Shown: one piece after another, positions 52,229-61,499 of the stretch
Numbering within the stretch: the first letter of the stretch is position 1
How the letters are laid out: each line of letters begins with the position of its first letter
DNA from: Candidatus Syntrophopropionicum ammoniitolerans
Lineage (GTDB): Bacteria > Bacillota > Desulfotomaculia > Desulfotomaculales > Pelotomaculaceae
NCBI GenBank assembly: GCA_013201395.1
Contig: JABMJD010000008.1
Span: 1 to 64,000, forward strand
DNA: 64,000 nt
Direction of reading: 5' to 3'
Position numbers and translations under genes: made by a program
Notes under the pieces: model-generated
The model's database searches: none
What the model saw: the letters and a program-made list of their open reading frames with translations, nothing else
What the model was told of the DNA's origin: nothing

Positions 52229-52990
52229 TTGTATCCACAAACACATGTTTATTTTGCTGAGGCACTGATAGGTAGGCAGTCGGATCAGGTAACCCTGGGC
52301 AGTATTCTGCCGGACATGCTGGTTGGCAGAGGATTTAATCACCTGGAAGCTCACAGCAAAGGAGCTGAGATATATTGTTTTCTGAGAAAAAACCGTGCTC
52401 TGCCGGACTTTAGGTTAGCTGTTCCCACCCATGGTTTTGTTCCCAAAGGACTTGATTATTATGGGGATGAAAAGTATCTTGACTTTGAAAAGGGTTACTG
52501 TTTTGAAAAGGCCAGGCCTTTTACTATTAAAACAATTGAGGCCTGTAATATACCACCGGAAATGGGCTGGTGGAAGGCCCATAATATTATTGAAATGGGT
52601 GTGGAACTGCTAGTTGGTGCAGCGGGTGATTACAGTGGTCGGCTAAAAAGTGCTTTTACCAATCAGGCCCTTGTTTCAGAGGTAGATGAAATGTTATGTA
52701 CCCTCTGGCCGGACCGGGATATCGGATTCAGCAGAAGGGTAAAAAGATTTGCCGGCCTGGTTAATGTAGAAAGACCCAGTGTAGAGTCACTGGCCCAGAA
52801 GTACAAGGTACAAATGCAGGTCAGACACCAGACGGAAATAGATACAAAAAAGACAGCCCAACTGATTTACCAGGCAGCCGAAAGTGTCACTGATGATATT
52901 TATCAGTTTTTTGATAATGTTACTGCTAGTGTGAGAAGAAACATTGAGGAACTGCAAACGGATTTTAAAATGGGTCGGCAGACGGATTAG
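52229..52990 (+). CDS. Hypothetical protein, possibly zinc-dependent phospholipase C-like
   Basis: A 253-residue protein with ordered His and Asp: THVYFAEALIG, TLGSILPDM, FNHLEAHSKGAEIY and PTHGFVPKGLDYYGDEKY, a pattern like the metal site of the zinc-dependent phospholipase C/S1-P1 group. No signal peptide is seen. The C-terminus is helical. The family assignment is tentative. TTG start after ATGGGGGGATAAA. Convergent with pssA. Confidence 0.6.
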   Translation: MYPQTHVYFAEALIGRQSDQVTLGSILPDMLVGRGFNHLEAHSKGAEIYCFLRKNRALPDFRLAVPTHGFVPKGLDYYGDEKYLDFEKGYCFEKARPFTIKTIEACNIPPEMGWWKAHNIIEMGVELLVGAAGDYSGRLKSAFTNQALVSEVDEMLCTLWPDRDIGFSRRVKRFAGLVNVERPSVESLAQKYKVQMQVRHQTEIDTKKTAQLIYQAAESVTDDIYQFFDNVTASVRRNIEELQTDFKMGRQTD

Positions 52991-52992
52991 GT

Positions 52993-53496
52993 TTATATTC
53001 TGGGAATGGGGATGGAGCTGATCATAGCCAGGGCAATGATCACGCTGGCAACCAATATTACCGGGGGGTTGTGAAAGAAGAGGACCATTAGTATTGCCAG
53101 GGTAGTACCGCCTGCAGTGATGGGTAAACCCCGGAAATGATCAGTACTGCCGGATATGTTGTACCTGGCCAGGCGAAAGGCACCACATAAGACAAAGAAG
53201 GCGAAACCAACCAGGCCGAGGAGGTGCCATTTTTCAGCTAAGGCGGCATATAACATAACTGAGGGGGCTACACCAAATGAAACCAGGTCCGCTAGCGAAT
53301 CCAGCTCCCTGCCAAAGTCGGAAGAGGAGTTGTAACGGCGAGCCAGGTAGCCGTCAAGCCTATCCAGGATTGCGGCCAGTATAATTAGCACTGTGGCCAA
53401 CACATAATTATGATTAAAAACAGCAGCAATAGCCAGGACGCCAAACAGTAGATTACCGCCTGTGCATATATTTGGTAGTGCGTTTATTTCGATCAC
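52993..53496 (-). CDS. pssA: CDP-diacylglycerol-serine O-phosphatidyltransferase
   Basis: A 167-residue membrane enzyme with the CDP-alcohol phosphatidyltransferase motif DRLDGYLARRYNSSSDFGRELDSLAD complete. It makes phosphatidylserine from CDP-diacylglycerol and serine. It follows psd by 8 bp and shares its operon, giving the two steps to phosphatidylethanolamine. Confidence 0.95.
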   Translation of the reverse strand: MIEINALPNICTGGNLLFGVLAIAAVFNHNYVLATVLIILAAILDRLDGYLARRYNSSSDFGRELDSLADLVSFGVAPSVMLYAALAEKWHLLGLVGFAFFVLCGAFRLARYNISGSTDHFRGLPITAGGTTLAILMVLFFHNPPVILVASVIIALAMISSIPIPRI

Positions 53497-53504
53497 AGCC
53501 TTAC

Positions 53505-54182
53505 TCAGTTGAACTTGTCCAAGGGCAAAATACCTATAATCGTTTCCCCTGCCCGCACCCTGTCACCCTTTTTTACTACCAGCTCGGATTCCATTGGTAT
53601 AAATAGTTCTGCGCCGGAGCCGAATTTAATGGCGCCGAAAATTTCACCACTGGCCAGTTTTTTGCCCTCTGTAACCCAGCATTTGATCCTGCGGGCTATA
53701 AAACCTGTAATTTGGCAAACAACTAGTTTGTACGAATTGCTTTTGATGCCGATATAGTTTTTTTCATTAATTTCCGAGGCATGACTTTTAAATGCGGGAA
53801 TGAACCGACCGGCCCGATAGTACCTATATCTAACCTCGCCTTGTAGGGGTGAGCGATTAATATGGACGTTAAAAATAGATAAAAATATATAAACCCTAAT
53901 AGCCTTACCCTTAATAAAGTTTTCCTCATACACCTCATCAATCCCAACTATAACACCGTCGGCCGGAGAAAGAATCAGATTTTCTGCTGTGGGTATATTT
54001 CTCCTGGGATTGCGAAAAAAATAGATGATGAAAACAGCCAAAAGTACGGGTAAAGGCATGAAAATTGGGGCTGTAAAATAGAAAACCACCAGCAAGCCGA
54101 ACAGGATTAGCAAGAAAGGCCAGGCTAGTTTTAAGGTTACGGCCACCCTGCCGGAAAAATTGTTCTCGTTGTTGAAAACCAA
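53505..54182 (-). CDS. psd: Phosphatidylserine decarboxylase
   Basis: About 225 residues (short type). Two membrane helices at the N-terminus, then the Psd core LILSPADGVIVGIDEV, YIFLSIFNVHINRSPLQGEV and IGAIKFGSGAELFIP-like C-terminus with the autocleavage Gly-Ser. TTG 54182 lies 7 nt after GGGAGGAAGG, better than the ORF start at 54254. The pyruvoyl motif reads FGSG rather than LGST, as in short family members. Forms PE with pssA. Confidence 0.92.
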   Translation of the reverse strand: MVFNNENNFSGRVAVTLKLAWPFLLILFGLLVVFYFTAPIFMPLPVLLAVFIIYFFRNPRRNIPTAENLILSPADGVIVGIDEVYEENFIKGKAIRVYIFLSIFNVHINRSPLQGEVRYRYYRAGRFIPAFKSHASEINEKNYIGIKSNSYKLVVCQITGFIARRIKCWVTEGKKLASGEIFGAIKFGSGAELFIPMESELVVKKGDRVRAGETIIGILPLDKFN

Positions 54183-54389
54183 TCTGCAACCTTCCTCCCG
54201 CCACATGTAATGCTTTAAAATACCGTGTATATCATACCTTGTAGGACATCCCATTGCAAGATTTTATAATAATGACTAAATGGTTAACATTGGCTGAAAG
54301 CCAGTCTGAACAGGCCAGTTCTCAACTGGTTGAATTTGTTTTTGACACCCGGCGGTAGTTTAGCTATACTCGTGATTCTTGGGTCAGTT

Positions 54390-54487
54390 GGAAAGTGGAA
54401 AGCGGAAAGTGGAAAGCGGAAAGCAGAAAGTAGAAAGTAGAAAGCAGAAAGCAGAAAGTAGAAAGCAGAAAGCGGAAGGCGGAAAGG
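54390..54487. repeat. Heptanucleotide tandem repeat, 14 units
   Basis: Fourteen consecutive 7-mers of form RGAAAGY (GGAAAGT, GGAAAGC, AGAAAGT, AGAAAGC). It lies in the 517-bp space between psd and sleB; the minus-strand ORFs here (LLSAFCF repeats) are translations of this array and are not genes. Confidence 0.9.
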
Positions 54488-54611
54488 TGGACAGGAGATG
54501 TGGGCACTGTTTGAGCCGCGTTAGCGGCGAGTTGGCCCGAGCCCGAGGGTGAAGGAGCTCGGACAATTATAAGGGGCGAGCGGAGCTGCGTTGTAAGCCT
54601 TGCGGATAGAT

Positions 54612-54646
54612 GGTGGTTGGTGGTTAGTGGTTGGTGGTTAATTGTT
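54612..54646. repeat. Second heptanucleotide array (GGTGGTT)
   Basis: Four to five 7-mers: GGTGGTT, GGTGGTT, AGTGGTT, GGTGGTT and a degenerate AATTGTT. G-rich on the plus strand. Confidence 0.8.
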
Positions 54647-54694
54647 CGGGAGGGTTCCTGAACAAGGAACCAGGATAGGGGTAGGACATAGGAA

Positions 54695-54747
54695 CGGGGA
54701 CACACCTCTGTTTGGGGATTGGCTTTGCAGTCGGAGGAATGTCCCCG
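54695..54747. repeat. Inverted repeat CGGGGACA/TGTCCCCG upstream of sleB
   Basis: Perfect 8-bp inverted repeat with 37-bp centre, 25 bp before the sleB start. It resembles the dispersed GGGGACA-type repeats of Clostridia. The ORF track start for sleB (54712) falls inside it. Confidence 0.5.
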
Positions 54748-54771
54748 AACTACCGGAAATGGGGTGAATAC

Positions 54772-55338
54772 ATGGGGAAATGGCGTGAAATCTTGGAGAA
54801 TAAGCGGATCAAAGGCCTGATCACCTGTTTGGTGCCCTTGCTTACGGCGCTATTAATCGCAGGTGTGATAACAGTAAAAAAAATTGCTGTACCCAGGGAA
54901 CAACAAACTATTTCCAGTGTTATGGAGGTGCAAACAACAGCTAGGGAAAAAGTTATACCTGCTTCACGGGGTGTTGTTGCTGCTGACCGCAGGGATATCC
55001 AAGTTCTGGCACAGGTGATAGAAGGAGAAGCTGCCGACGAACCTTATCAGGGTAAGGTAGCGGTAGGAGCCGTGATTATGAACCGCTGTGAGAACCCGGA
55101 GTTTCCCAATACTATCCCGGGTGTTATCAGCCAGGTAGACGCATTTGAATCTGTAAGCAATGGCCAGTATCAAAGGCCGTTGAGCGAGGAATCTATGCGG
55201 GCGGCGGTAGAAGCCCTAAATGGGGATGATCCCAGTGGGGGAGCGCTGTATTTCTGGAATCCGGCCAAATCAACTAGTAATTGGGTCTGGTCGCGTCCGG
55301 TGATCAAACGGATTGGCAATCATGTGTTTGCCGGATAG
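54772..55338 (+). CDS. Spore cortex-lytic enzyme, SleB/CwlJ-type cell wall hydrolase
   Basis: About 188 residues: a membrane or signal segment (GLITCLVPLLTALLIAGVITV) followed by a Hydrolase_2 domain (LAQVIEGEAADEPYQGKVAVGAVIMNR, then FESVSNGQYQRPLSEESMRAAVEALNGDDPSGGALYFWNP) with the catalytic Glu. It should hydrolyse spore cortex muramic lactam-containing peptidoglycan in germination. ATG 54772 lies 5 nt after GGGGTGA. No N-terminal peptidoglycan-binding domain. Confidence 0.88.
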   Translation: MGKWREILENKRIKGLITCLVPLLTALLIAGVITVKKIAVPREQQTISSVMEVQTTAREKVIPASRGVVAADRRDIQVLAQVIEGEAADEPYQGKVAVGAVIMNRCENPEFPNTIPGVISQVDAFESVSNGQYQRPLSEESMRAAVEALNGDDPSGGALYFWNPAKSTSNWVWSRPVIKRIGNHVFAG

Positions 55339-55369
55339 CGCTATAAAACCCCAGCCAAATCTGTTGCTG

Positions 55370-55954
55370 TCAGGTTTTTTCCCCCTTGTACAAGAGGCTA
55401 TATATTTTATGGTACCTGAGAACCTTTTTGATATAATGCCTTGTTTCAGGAAAAGGTATATTATCAATTTCATTGATATGACCATCTGCAAGCCATTCCG
55501 TTACATTGCCGATCCCACCGTTGTAAGCAGCCAGCATTAGGGTCACATTGCCGTTAAATTCATCTTCCAGGCCTGCCAGATAACAGGCACCTATATTGAT
55601 GTTAATCTCCGGAATAAAAAGTTGATCTATGTTGAAATCAGTGAAGCCCAGCTGATCAGCTACAGACCGGCCTGTTCCCGGCATAATCTGCATCAGGCCT
55701 CTGGCGCCTCTTACTGAAACGGCACCGGGCCGGAAACCGCTTTCCACTTTCATCATTGCAGAAAGCAGATAAGGGTCTTGATTGTAAGCCTGGGCATATT
55801 TTAATGTTAAATCATAGTAGGGAAGGGGGTAAAAAAGGCGCCTGACACGATCTGCATTTAGAAAAACAGCCAGCAAAATCAGTATAATAACGACTAGTAT
55901 CCTGCGCCTGGTGTAGATTTTATTCTTTTTTCTTCTATAAAAAGCCGCGCTCAA
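55370..55954 (-). CDS. Membrane-anchored lytic transglycosylase (SLT family)
   Basis: A 194-residue protein: Lys/Arg-rich start, transmembrane anchor (ILVVIILILLAVFL), then SLT domain with catalytic Glu in AMMKVESGFRPGAVSVRGARGLMQIMPGT and MLAAYNGGIGNV. It cleaves peptidoglycan on the outer face of the membrane. TTG start after GGAGTGA. Convergent with sleB and probably in the polA-to-coaE transcription unit. Confidence 0.9.
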   Translation of the reverse strand: MSAAFYRRKKNKIYTRRRILVVIILILLAVFLNADRVRRLFYPLPYYDLTLKYAQAYNQDPYLLSAMMKVESGFRPGAVSVRGARGLMQIMPGTGRSVADQLGFTDFNIDQLFIPEININIGACYLAGLEDEFNGNVTLMLAAYNGGIGNVTEWLADGHINEIDNIPFPETRHYIKKVLRYHKIYSLLYKGEKT

Positions 55955-55992
55955 TTATTTCACTCCGCTGGTTTTTGCCCACTCTTTTTCAG

Positions 55993-56625
55993 TTATATTC
56001 CGTCTCGGGTCCGGAAATGCTTTTTAAGCATATTATCCCAGTGGCAGTCAACTTGTTTTATAGTCCTATCTTTATCCCCGCTGTTGTCGATTATCCTGGT
56101 GGCATGTCTAAGTTTTTCCTCCTGGGGCAGCTGCGCGGCAATGCGCCTTAAGGCTTCTTCCTGTGTTAGGTTGTCCCTTTTTGCTAGACGCTTCACCTGC
56201 TTTTCCTGATCTATTTTAACCACCCAGATCTCATCTGCATCCTTTTCCAACCCTACCTCGATTAAGAGGGCGGCATCAACTACCAGCGCTCTTGGGCGCC
56301 GACCACCCTTACCTTTTCTGCATTCTTCTATTTGTCTATTGATATCAGCCTTGATTATCGGATGGGTGATATTATTAAGTTTTTCCATTGAACGGGGATC
56401 AGCAAAAACTATAGAGCCCATTTTTTTTCGGTTCAGTTCCCCGGCGCTGTCTAAAACCTCGGAACCGAAATGCTCGGCGATTTCCCGTAAGGCGGGTGCC
56501 CCAGGTAATACCACCTCACGTGCCACCTGATCGGCGTCGATAATTTTTGCTCCCAGTTTCCTGAGGCGGTGGGCCACGGTGCTTTTTCCGCTACCAATGT
56601 TGCCAGTAAGTCCGATGATGATCAT
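55993..56625 (-). CDS. coaE: Dephospho-CoA kinase
   Basis: About 210 residues with P-loop GLTGNIGSGKSTVAHRLRKLGA, then IDADQVAREVV and the lid region VKRLAKRDNLTQEEALRRIAAQLP. It catalyses the last step of CoA synthesis. ATG 56625 follows GGGGGAG. Position downstream of polA, mutM and ytaF matches Bacillus. Confidence 0.95.
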   Translation of the reverse strand: MIIIGLTGNIGSGKSTVAHRLRKLGAKIIDADQVAREVVLPGAPALREIAEHFGSEVLDSAGELNRKKMGSIVFADPRSMEKLNNITHPIIKADINRQIEECRKGKGGRRPRALVVDAALLIEVGLEKDADEIWVVKIDQEKQVKRLAKRDNLTQEEALRRIAAQLPQEEKLRHATRIIDNSGDKDRTIKQVDCHWDNMLKKHFRTRDGI

Positions 56626-56773
56626 TGTTCTCCCCCGCATAGACATAGTCTTCTTATTTTCGCGTTAAATCTTGTACTTCCTCTATAAAAATTCATTATA
56701 TTTGTGAATGTGAACAAAACCGCTACTCCTGTACATTGATAGGATACAGCTTTTTGTGTAATTTTTGCAACTA

Positions 56774-56816
56774 GAAAAAAGGCCGCCCGTATTTTACAGG
56801 TGGCTCCGGCCTAATC
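56774..56816 (-). terminator. Candidate terminator between ytaF and coaE
   Basis: On the minus strand AGGCCGGAGCC pairs imperfectly with GGGCGGCCT, followed by TTTTTT. It would separate polA-mutM-ytaF from coaE, or attenuate. Confidence 0.55.
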
Positions 56817-56864
56817 ACATTTGTTTTATAGGTTCGGCCTCATGAAGTGCATATCCCTAATTTC

Positions 56865-57524
56865 CTAGTAAAATAGTTTTAATAGCCCTAAAACGATTAA
56901 CAGGCATCCCGGTAGAGTAGTCAGGCGGCGGCCAAGCCGAAATTTTGTCACCGATCGCCCCGCCAGCAGGCCGAGATAGGTGAGGAAAAAATGGCCCAGA
57001 CCGACCACTGCCGCTGTTAAAACGATGGAAAAGCCCAGTATGGAAACCGCGAATCCGGCGGCGAAGGCGTCCATTGCCAGGGCCACACCCAGTATTGTAG
57101 CCTCGCCTGGAGAGATTATACCGGACTTATCCAGGTCAGCCTTGGTTGGTTCTTTCAGGATTTGGATTACCAGGCCCAGCGGCCGGATGTGTATTTTTAT
57201 CGTCTTGCCTGTGTTGTTTTTGTCAGAGGTAGTATTTTCCATCACTCGATCCTGATCCCGGCGGGTTTGATAAAGCACCCATAAACCAATGAGCATCAAA
57301 AGAATGCCGCCTGCCCTTTGAGCCAAAGTAACCGGCAAAGCAGCCAGCAGGATTTGCCCCCCAAGCATAGAAACAGTGATGGCAGCTACGGAAATCAGGC
57401 TGATAATACAAAGTGAGGATACAGGCACCTTGATCTGCCTTGAGCCGTAAGCCATCCCGGCCCCAAAAGAGTCCAGGTTTAACGCCAGAGCGAAAAAAAC
57501 ATATGAAAGCAGTTCCAACCCCAT
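56865..57524 (-). CDS. ytaF: Sporulation membrane protein YtaF (MntP-like)
   Basis: A 219-residue six-helix membrane protein with two DUF204/MntP-type repeats: ALALNLDSFGAGMAYGSRQI in the first half and GVALAMDAFAAGFAVSILGF in the second, with Asp residues in the helices as in manganese exporters. A charged loop (about 90-140) separates them. The position between mutM and coaE identifies it as YtaF; actual transport activity is not known. Confidence 0.88.
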   Translation of the reverse strand: MGLELLSYVFFALALNLDSFGAGMAYGSRQIKVPVSSLCIISLISVAAITVSMLGGQILLAALPVTLAQRAGGILLMLIGLWVLYQTRRDQDRVMENTTSDKNNTGKTIKIHIRPLGLVIQILKEPTKADLDKSGIISPGEATILGVALAMDAFAAGFAVSILGFSIVLTAAVVGLGHFFLTYLGLLAGRSVTKFRLGRRLTTLPGCLLIVLGLLKLFY

Positions 57525-57683
57525 TCCTCCCGTTGTGTTTATCCTGCCACATACTAATTTATGATTAATTTATGGAGGTAATGAAGGGTTGGTTACTGCC
57601 AAACACCTAGCAATATATGCCTTAAATTGGTAAGCCTGGAATTAGCATCTCCCAGGCCGATAAAACAGAGTTAATCGCAGCTA

Positions 57684-58508
57684 TTATTTCTGGCAGATCG
57701 GGCAGTAATAAGAACTACGTCCGCCTATTTTCTTCCTAATTATGGTCTGGCCGCAGTGCAGGCAGGGTTGGCCTTCCCGGTTATAGGCACGCAGGTGTTC
57801 CTGGTGGTTGCCGGCCCTGCCGTCCCCGTTGATGAAGTTGCGAAAGGTAGTACCCTTGTGTTCGATTCCCGCTGTTAGGACATCTACAATAGCATGGTGT
57901 AGTTTGGCCGCCTCACGGGCAGTTAGGGTTGAAGCCGAGCGTTCCGGGTTTATTCCGGCCCGATGCAGAGCCTCATCTGTATAAATATTACCCAGACCGG
58001 CGATAAATTTTTGATCCAGAAGCAGGGATTTAATCCGAGTACGCCGGTGTCTGAGTCCTTTTTTGAAGGAATCCCGGGTAAAGCATTCTTCCAACGGTTC
58101 CATTCCTAAATCCTTGTAGCCGGAGAGGTTGGCTAAAGTAGAAGTGGGTACCAGCCACATCCCTCCAAACTGTCTCATATCCGCAAATATAAGCCGGTGG
58201 CCGTTATCCAGGTGCAGCAGGACATGGGTATACTTAATGGGCGGTTTGTCACCCGTACAATAAATGAGAGCGCCGGTCATGCGCAAGTGTACCGCCATAG
58301 AGTAACTATTACTTAAGGTAAGTAGAAGGTATTTGCCACGCCGGTTCACCTGTAGTATTTTTTTGTTTTTGATCAGCTCTATAAATTTTTGCGGGTCAGG
58401 TGTACGTACAATTTTAGGCAATAGTATTTCTCCACCGGTAAATATTAGTCCGGCCAGTTTAGCCTCCAGCGTACGCCTGACGGTTTCCACCTCCGGTAGT
58501 TCCGGCAT
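57684..58508 (-). CDS. mutM: Formamidopyrimidine-DNA glycosylase (Fpg/MutM)
   Basis: A 274-residue protein with catalytic PELPEVETVRRTLE N-terminus (Pro1, Glu2), the helix-two-turn-helix IAGLGNIYTDEALHRAGI, and a C-terminal zinc finger (CLHCGQTIIRKKIGGRSSYYCPIC). It removes 8-oxoguanine. It begins 11 bp after polA. Confidence 0.97.
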   Translation of the reverse strand: MPELPEVETVRRTLEAKLAGLIFTGGEILLPKIVRTPDPQKFIELIKNKKILQVNRRGKYLLLTLSNSYSMAVHLRMTGALIYCTGDKPPIKYTHVLLHLDNGHRLIFADMRQFGGMWLVPTSTLANLSGYKDLGMEPLEECFTRDSFKKGLRHRRTRIKSLLLDQKFIAGLGNIYTDEALHRAGINPERSASTLTAREAAKLHHAIVDVLTAGIEHKGTTFRNFINGDGRAGNHQEHLRAYNREGQPCLHCGQTIIRKKIGGRSSYYCPICQK

Positions 58509-58519
58509 TGTTTCACTCC

Positions 58520-61270
58520 CTAGATAGTTTTAACATCGTGCCAATTTGCACCTATTTTAATATCAATCACTAAAGGGACATCCAGCACCAGGGCATTTTC
58601 CATGCAATGTTTTACCAGTTTCTTTATTTGTTCCAGCTCTTCCGGCGGGAATTCAAAGATCAGTTCGTCATGTACCTGTAGAAGCATCTTTGCCTTGAGG
58701 CCATGTTCAGCCAGCTCGCGGCTGATATTAACCATGGCCAGCTTGATAATATCTGCGGCACTGCCCTGGATGGGGGTGTTCATAGCTGTACGCTCACCGG
58801 CATTGCGCAGGACGCGGTTAGGACTGAATAGGTCAGGCAGGTAACGCCGCCTGTTTAAAAGCGTAGTGACATAGCCCTTTTCCCTTGCTTCCCGGACAAC
58901 CCTTTCCAGATAGTCTTTTACCCCCGCATAGCGTTGAAAGTAGTTTTGAATATAACGGCGGGCTTCCTGCCTGCTCACCTTGATATCCCGGGCCAGGCCA
59001 AACTCGCTCAGGCCGTAGATAATGCCGAAATTGACTGCTTTTGCTCGGCTGCGCATTTCCGGGGTCACTTCATCCGGGCTAACGGCAAAAACCTCTGCTG
59101 CCGTCCGAGTGTGGATGTCTTCTCCACTCATAAAGGAGCCTATAAGTGTCTGATCCCTACTGATATGAGCAAGCACCCGCAGTTCGATTTGCGAATAGTC
59201 GGCCGCCAGCAGCAGGTTGCCTGGCTCAGAGGGAATAAAGACCTTCCTAATCAAACGGCCTGCCGGCAGCCTTATAGGTATATTCTGCAGATTGGGTTCA
59301 GCACTGGATAGCCTGCCGGTGGCAGTAACAGTTTGGTGGAATGTGGTGTGCAGGCGCCTGGTTTGTGAGTTTATCAGGGCAGCAAGGCCGTCTGTATAGG
59401 TTGATTTTAGCTTCATCAATTGGCGGTATTCCAACACTTTGACCACAATATCATGAGACATGGCTAGTTGATCTAATACCCTGGCATCTGTGGAATAGCC
59501 TGTCTTTGTCCTTTTAATGACCGGCAGCTTCAGCTCTTCAAACAACACCTTTCCCAGTTGTTTAGGGGAGTTAATATTAAATACCACACCGGCCAGCTGG
59601 TGAATTTGTTTCTCCAAATCCCCAATTTGGCGGCCCAATTCTGTGGACATCCCTTGTAAACCGTTCTGATCAACTGCTACCCCCATGATTTCCATTGTTG
59701 CCAGGACCTCCACCAGGGGCAACTCTACGTCAAAATAGAGCCTGTCTTGTTCATACAGGTTCATGCTTTTTTCCAGCAGGGGAACAAGCTGAGAAATGCA
59801 CAGGGCCTTGGCCGGCAGCTTTTTTTCACCTTCAGGCAGCACAGCGTCCAGGTGTTCCAGGGCAATATCAGCCAGATCGCTGTTGGCGGCGGCAGGGTTG
59901 AGCAGGTAGGAGGCAATCATAGTATCAAAGGCCAGGTGATTTAATTTTATTTTGTTTTTATGCAGCAGCCAAATTAGCTCTTTGGCGTTATGACAGTATT
60001 TTTTTATAGTGGGGTCTTCACAGACAGCTTTTAATGTGGTCAGATGTTCTCCCTGGGATGTTGCGGTAATGTCCGGTGTTTGTTCTATGTTTTGGAATAG
60101 GTTTGCCTGGTCTGTGGTGCCGTTTTCATGCTCTAACTGCAGGTTAAGATAATAGGCTCTATCTTCATCTAGAACAAATCCCACCTCAGTAATTCTCCAG
60201 CCGGCGTAATTTAAAGCCAGATAAACACGGCCCGCCTTTTGAGCAGCTTTGACAAAGTTTTTTTGTTTGGTGGGGGTATCCAGGTAGGTGTATGTTACCG
60301 GATAGGTTTCCAGGTCGGGTTCTGACAGCACCCGTTTTAACTTTTTACCCTTTCCCGGCCCTAATTTATCGCCTTCCTCTTGTCCTGTGTCCCTGATGCT
60401 GTCGCGATAGATGGATTTGATCAGTGATTTAAATTCTAGTTTTTTGAGCATTTGCAAAAGGTTGTGGTAGTCCGGTTTTTGAAGGCGGCACTCTTCCAGA
60501 TCAATTTCTGTGGGTACATGGCGATCAATGGTGGCCAGTTTTTTTGATAGTATGGCCAGGTCTTTTGAGTTGCTTACCAAATTGGAGGCGCGCCCGACTA
60601 GTTCATCGGCATGGGTGATGATTTCTTCCAATGTGCCGTATTCTTTGAGCAGGCGGGAAGCTGTTTTTTCACCGATACCCCGTATGCCCGGTATATTATC
60701 CGAACTATCACCGGTCAGGCCTCTAAAATCAGTGTACTGGCGCGGTGTAATGCCATAACGATCCCAGACCCTGCCTTCATCATATTCATCCAGTTCGCTG
60801 ATGCCCCGCTTTGTAAGCCTGACCCTGGTGAGGGGGGAAACTAGCTGGAGAGCGTCCCGATCTCCAGTCACTACAACGCTCTTCAGGCCATCCTGCTCAG
60901 CTATTTGTACTATGGAGCCAATCAGGTCATCTGCCTCGTAGCCATCCAACTCATATATTTTTACTTGCATAGCTTCTAATAGGTTTTTTACTAATGGAAA
61001 CTGTGGGCGGAGGTCCTCCGGCGTGGGTGGCCTGTTGGCCTTGTAATCTGCAAAATCAGCATGGCGGAAGGTTACCCGGCCTTTGTCAAATGCTATCGCT
61101 ACCCTGACCGGGGATTCATCTTTAATTAGTTTTACCAGCATGTTGGTAAAACCATAAACCGCGTTGGTTACCAGCCCTTCACTGGTTGAGAGCGGCGGAA
61201 TGGCGTGAAAAGCCCTATGGACCAGGCTGTTGCCATCAATTATAATTAAGTCAAGAATTTTATCTAGCAC
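58520..61270 (-). CDS. polA: DNA polymerase I
   Basis: A 916-residue protein. The 5'-3' exonuclease/FEN domain (about 1-290) has IIIDGNSLVHRAFHA and GYEADDLIGS. The middle domain (about 300-500) lacks the acidic DxE residues of a proofreading exonuclease (RVYLALNYAGWRI at that place), so proofreading is probably lost, as in other Firmicutes. The polymerase domain (about 510-916) has motifs ADYSQIELRVLAHIS, KAVNFGIIYG and LQVHDELIFE. GTG start 61270. Repair and Okazaki fragment processing. Confidence 0.97.
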   Translation of the reverse strand: MLDKILDLIIIDGNSLVHRAFHAIPPLSTSEGLVTNAVYGFTNMLVKLIKDESPVRVAIAFDKGRVTFRHADFADYKANRPPTPEDLRPQFPLVKNLLEAMQVKIYELDGYEADDLIGSIVQIAEQDGLKSVVVTGDRDALQLVSPLTRVRLTKRGISELDEYDEGRVWDRYGITPRQYTDFRGLTGDSSDNIPGIRGIGEKTASRLLKEYGTLEEIITHADELVGRASNLVSNSKDLAILSKKLATIDRHVPTEIDLEECRLQKPDYHNLLQMLKKLEFKSLIKSIYRDSIRDTGQEEGDKLGPGKGKKLKRVLSEPDLETYPVTYTYLDTPTKQKNFVKAAQKAGRVYLALNYAGWRITEVGFVLDEDRAYYLNLQLEHENGTTDQANLFQNIEQTPDITATSQGEHLTTLKAVCEDPTIKKYCHNAKELIWLLHKNKIKLNHLAFDTMIASYLLNPAAANSDLADIALEHLDAVLPEGEKKLPAKALCISQLVPLLEKSMNLYEQDRLYFDVELPLVEVLATMEIMGVAVDQNGLQGMSTELGRQIGDLEKQIHQLAGVVFNINSPKQLGKVLFEELKLPVIKRTKTGYSTDARVLDQLAMSHDIVVKVLEYRQLMKLKSTYTDGLAALINSQTRRLHTTFHQTVTATGRLSSAEPNLQNIPIRLPAGRLIRKVFIPSEPGNLLLAADYSQIELRVLAHISRDQTLIGSFMSGEDIHTRTAAEVFAVSPDEVTPEMRSRAKAVNFGIIYGLSEFGLARDIKVSRQEARRYIQNYFQRYAGVKDYLERVVREAREKGYVTTLLNRRRYLPDLFSPNRVLRNAGERTAMNTPIQGSAADIIKLAMVNISRELAEHGLKAKMLLQVHDELIFEFPPEELEQIKKLVKHCMENALVLDVPLVIDIKIGANWHDVKTI

Positions 61271-61499
61271 CTACCTTATCTTAGTTTATTAAGGACAGTA
61301 GTGATCCTAATGTAAGTAATTTGTAGTATTACACCTGGCAAAGCAAAATACCTCCCTGCTCTAAAAAAATCACATCTTTGGAAAAAAATGCAGGACTTTA
61401 TCCAGCGGGAGCGAAAATATTTACCTATAAACATGGAGATCCAGACAGTTATTCCTGGATAATTGTGTTTTCTAATAGGGGAAGGAACGGTGGCTTTTC

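Noticed and set aside
54390-54646. CRISPR-like array
   Set aside because: The units are contiguous 7-mers without spacers, and no cas genes are present.
54364-54705. Minus-strand ORFs with LLSAFCF/LLSTF repeats
   Set aside because: They are translations of the heptanucleotide array; no start site and no sequence complexity.
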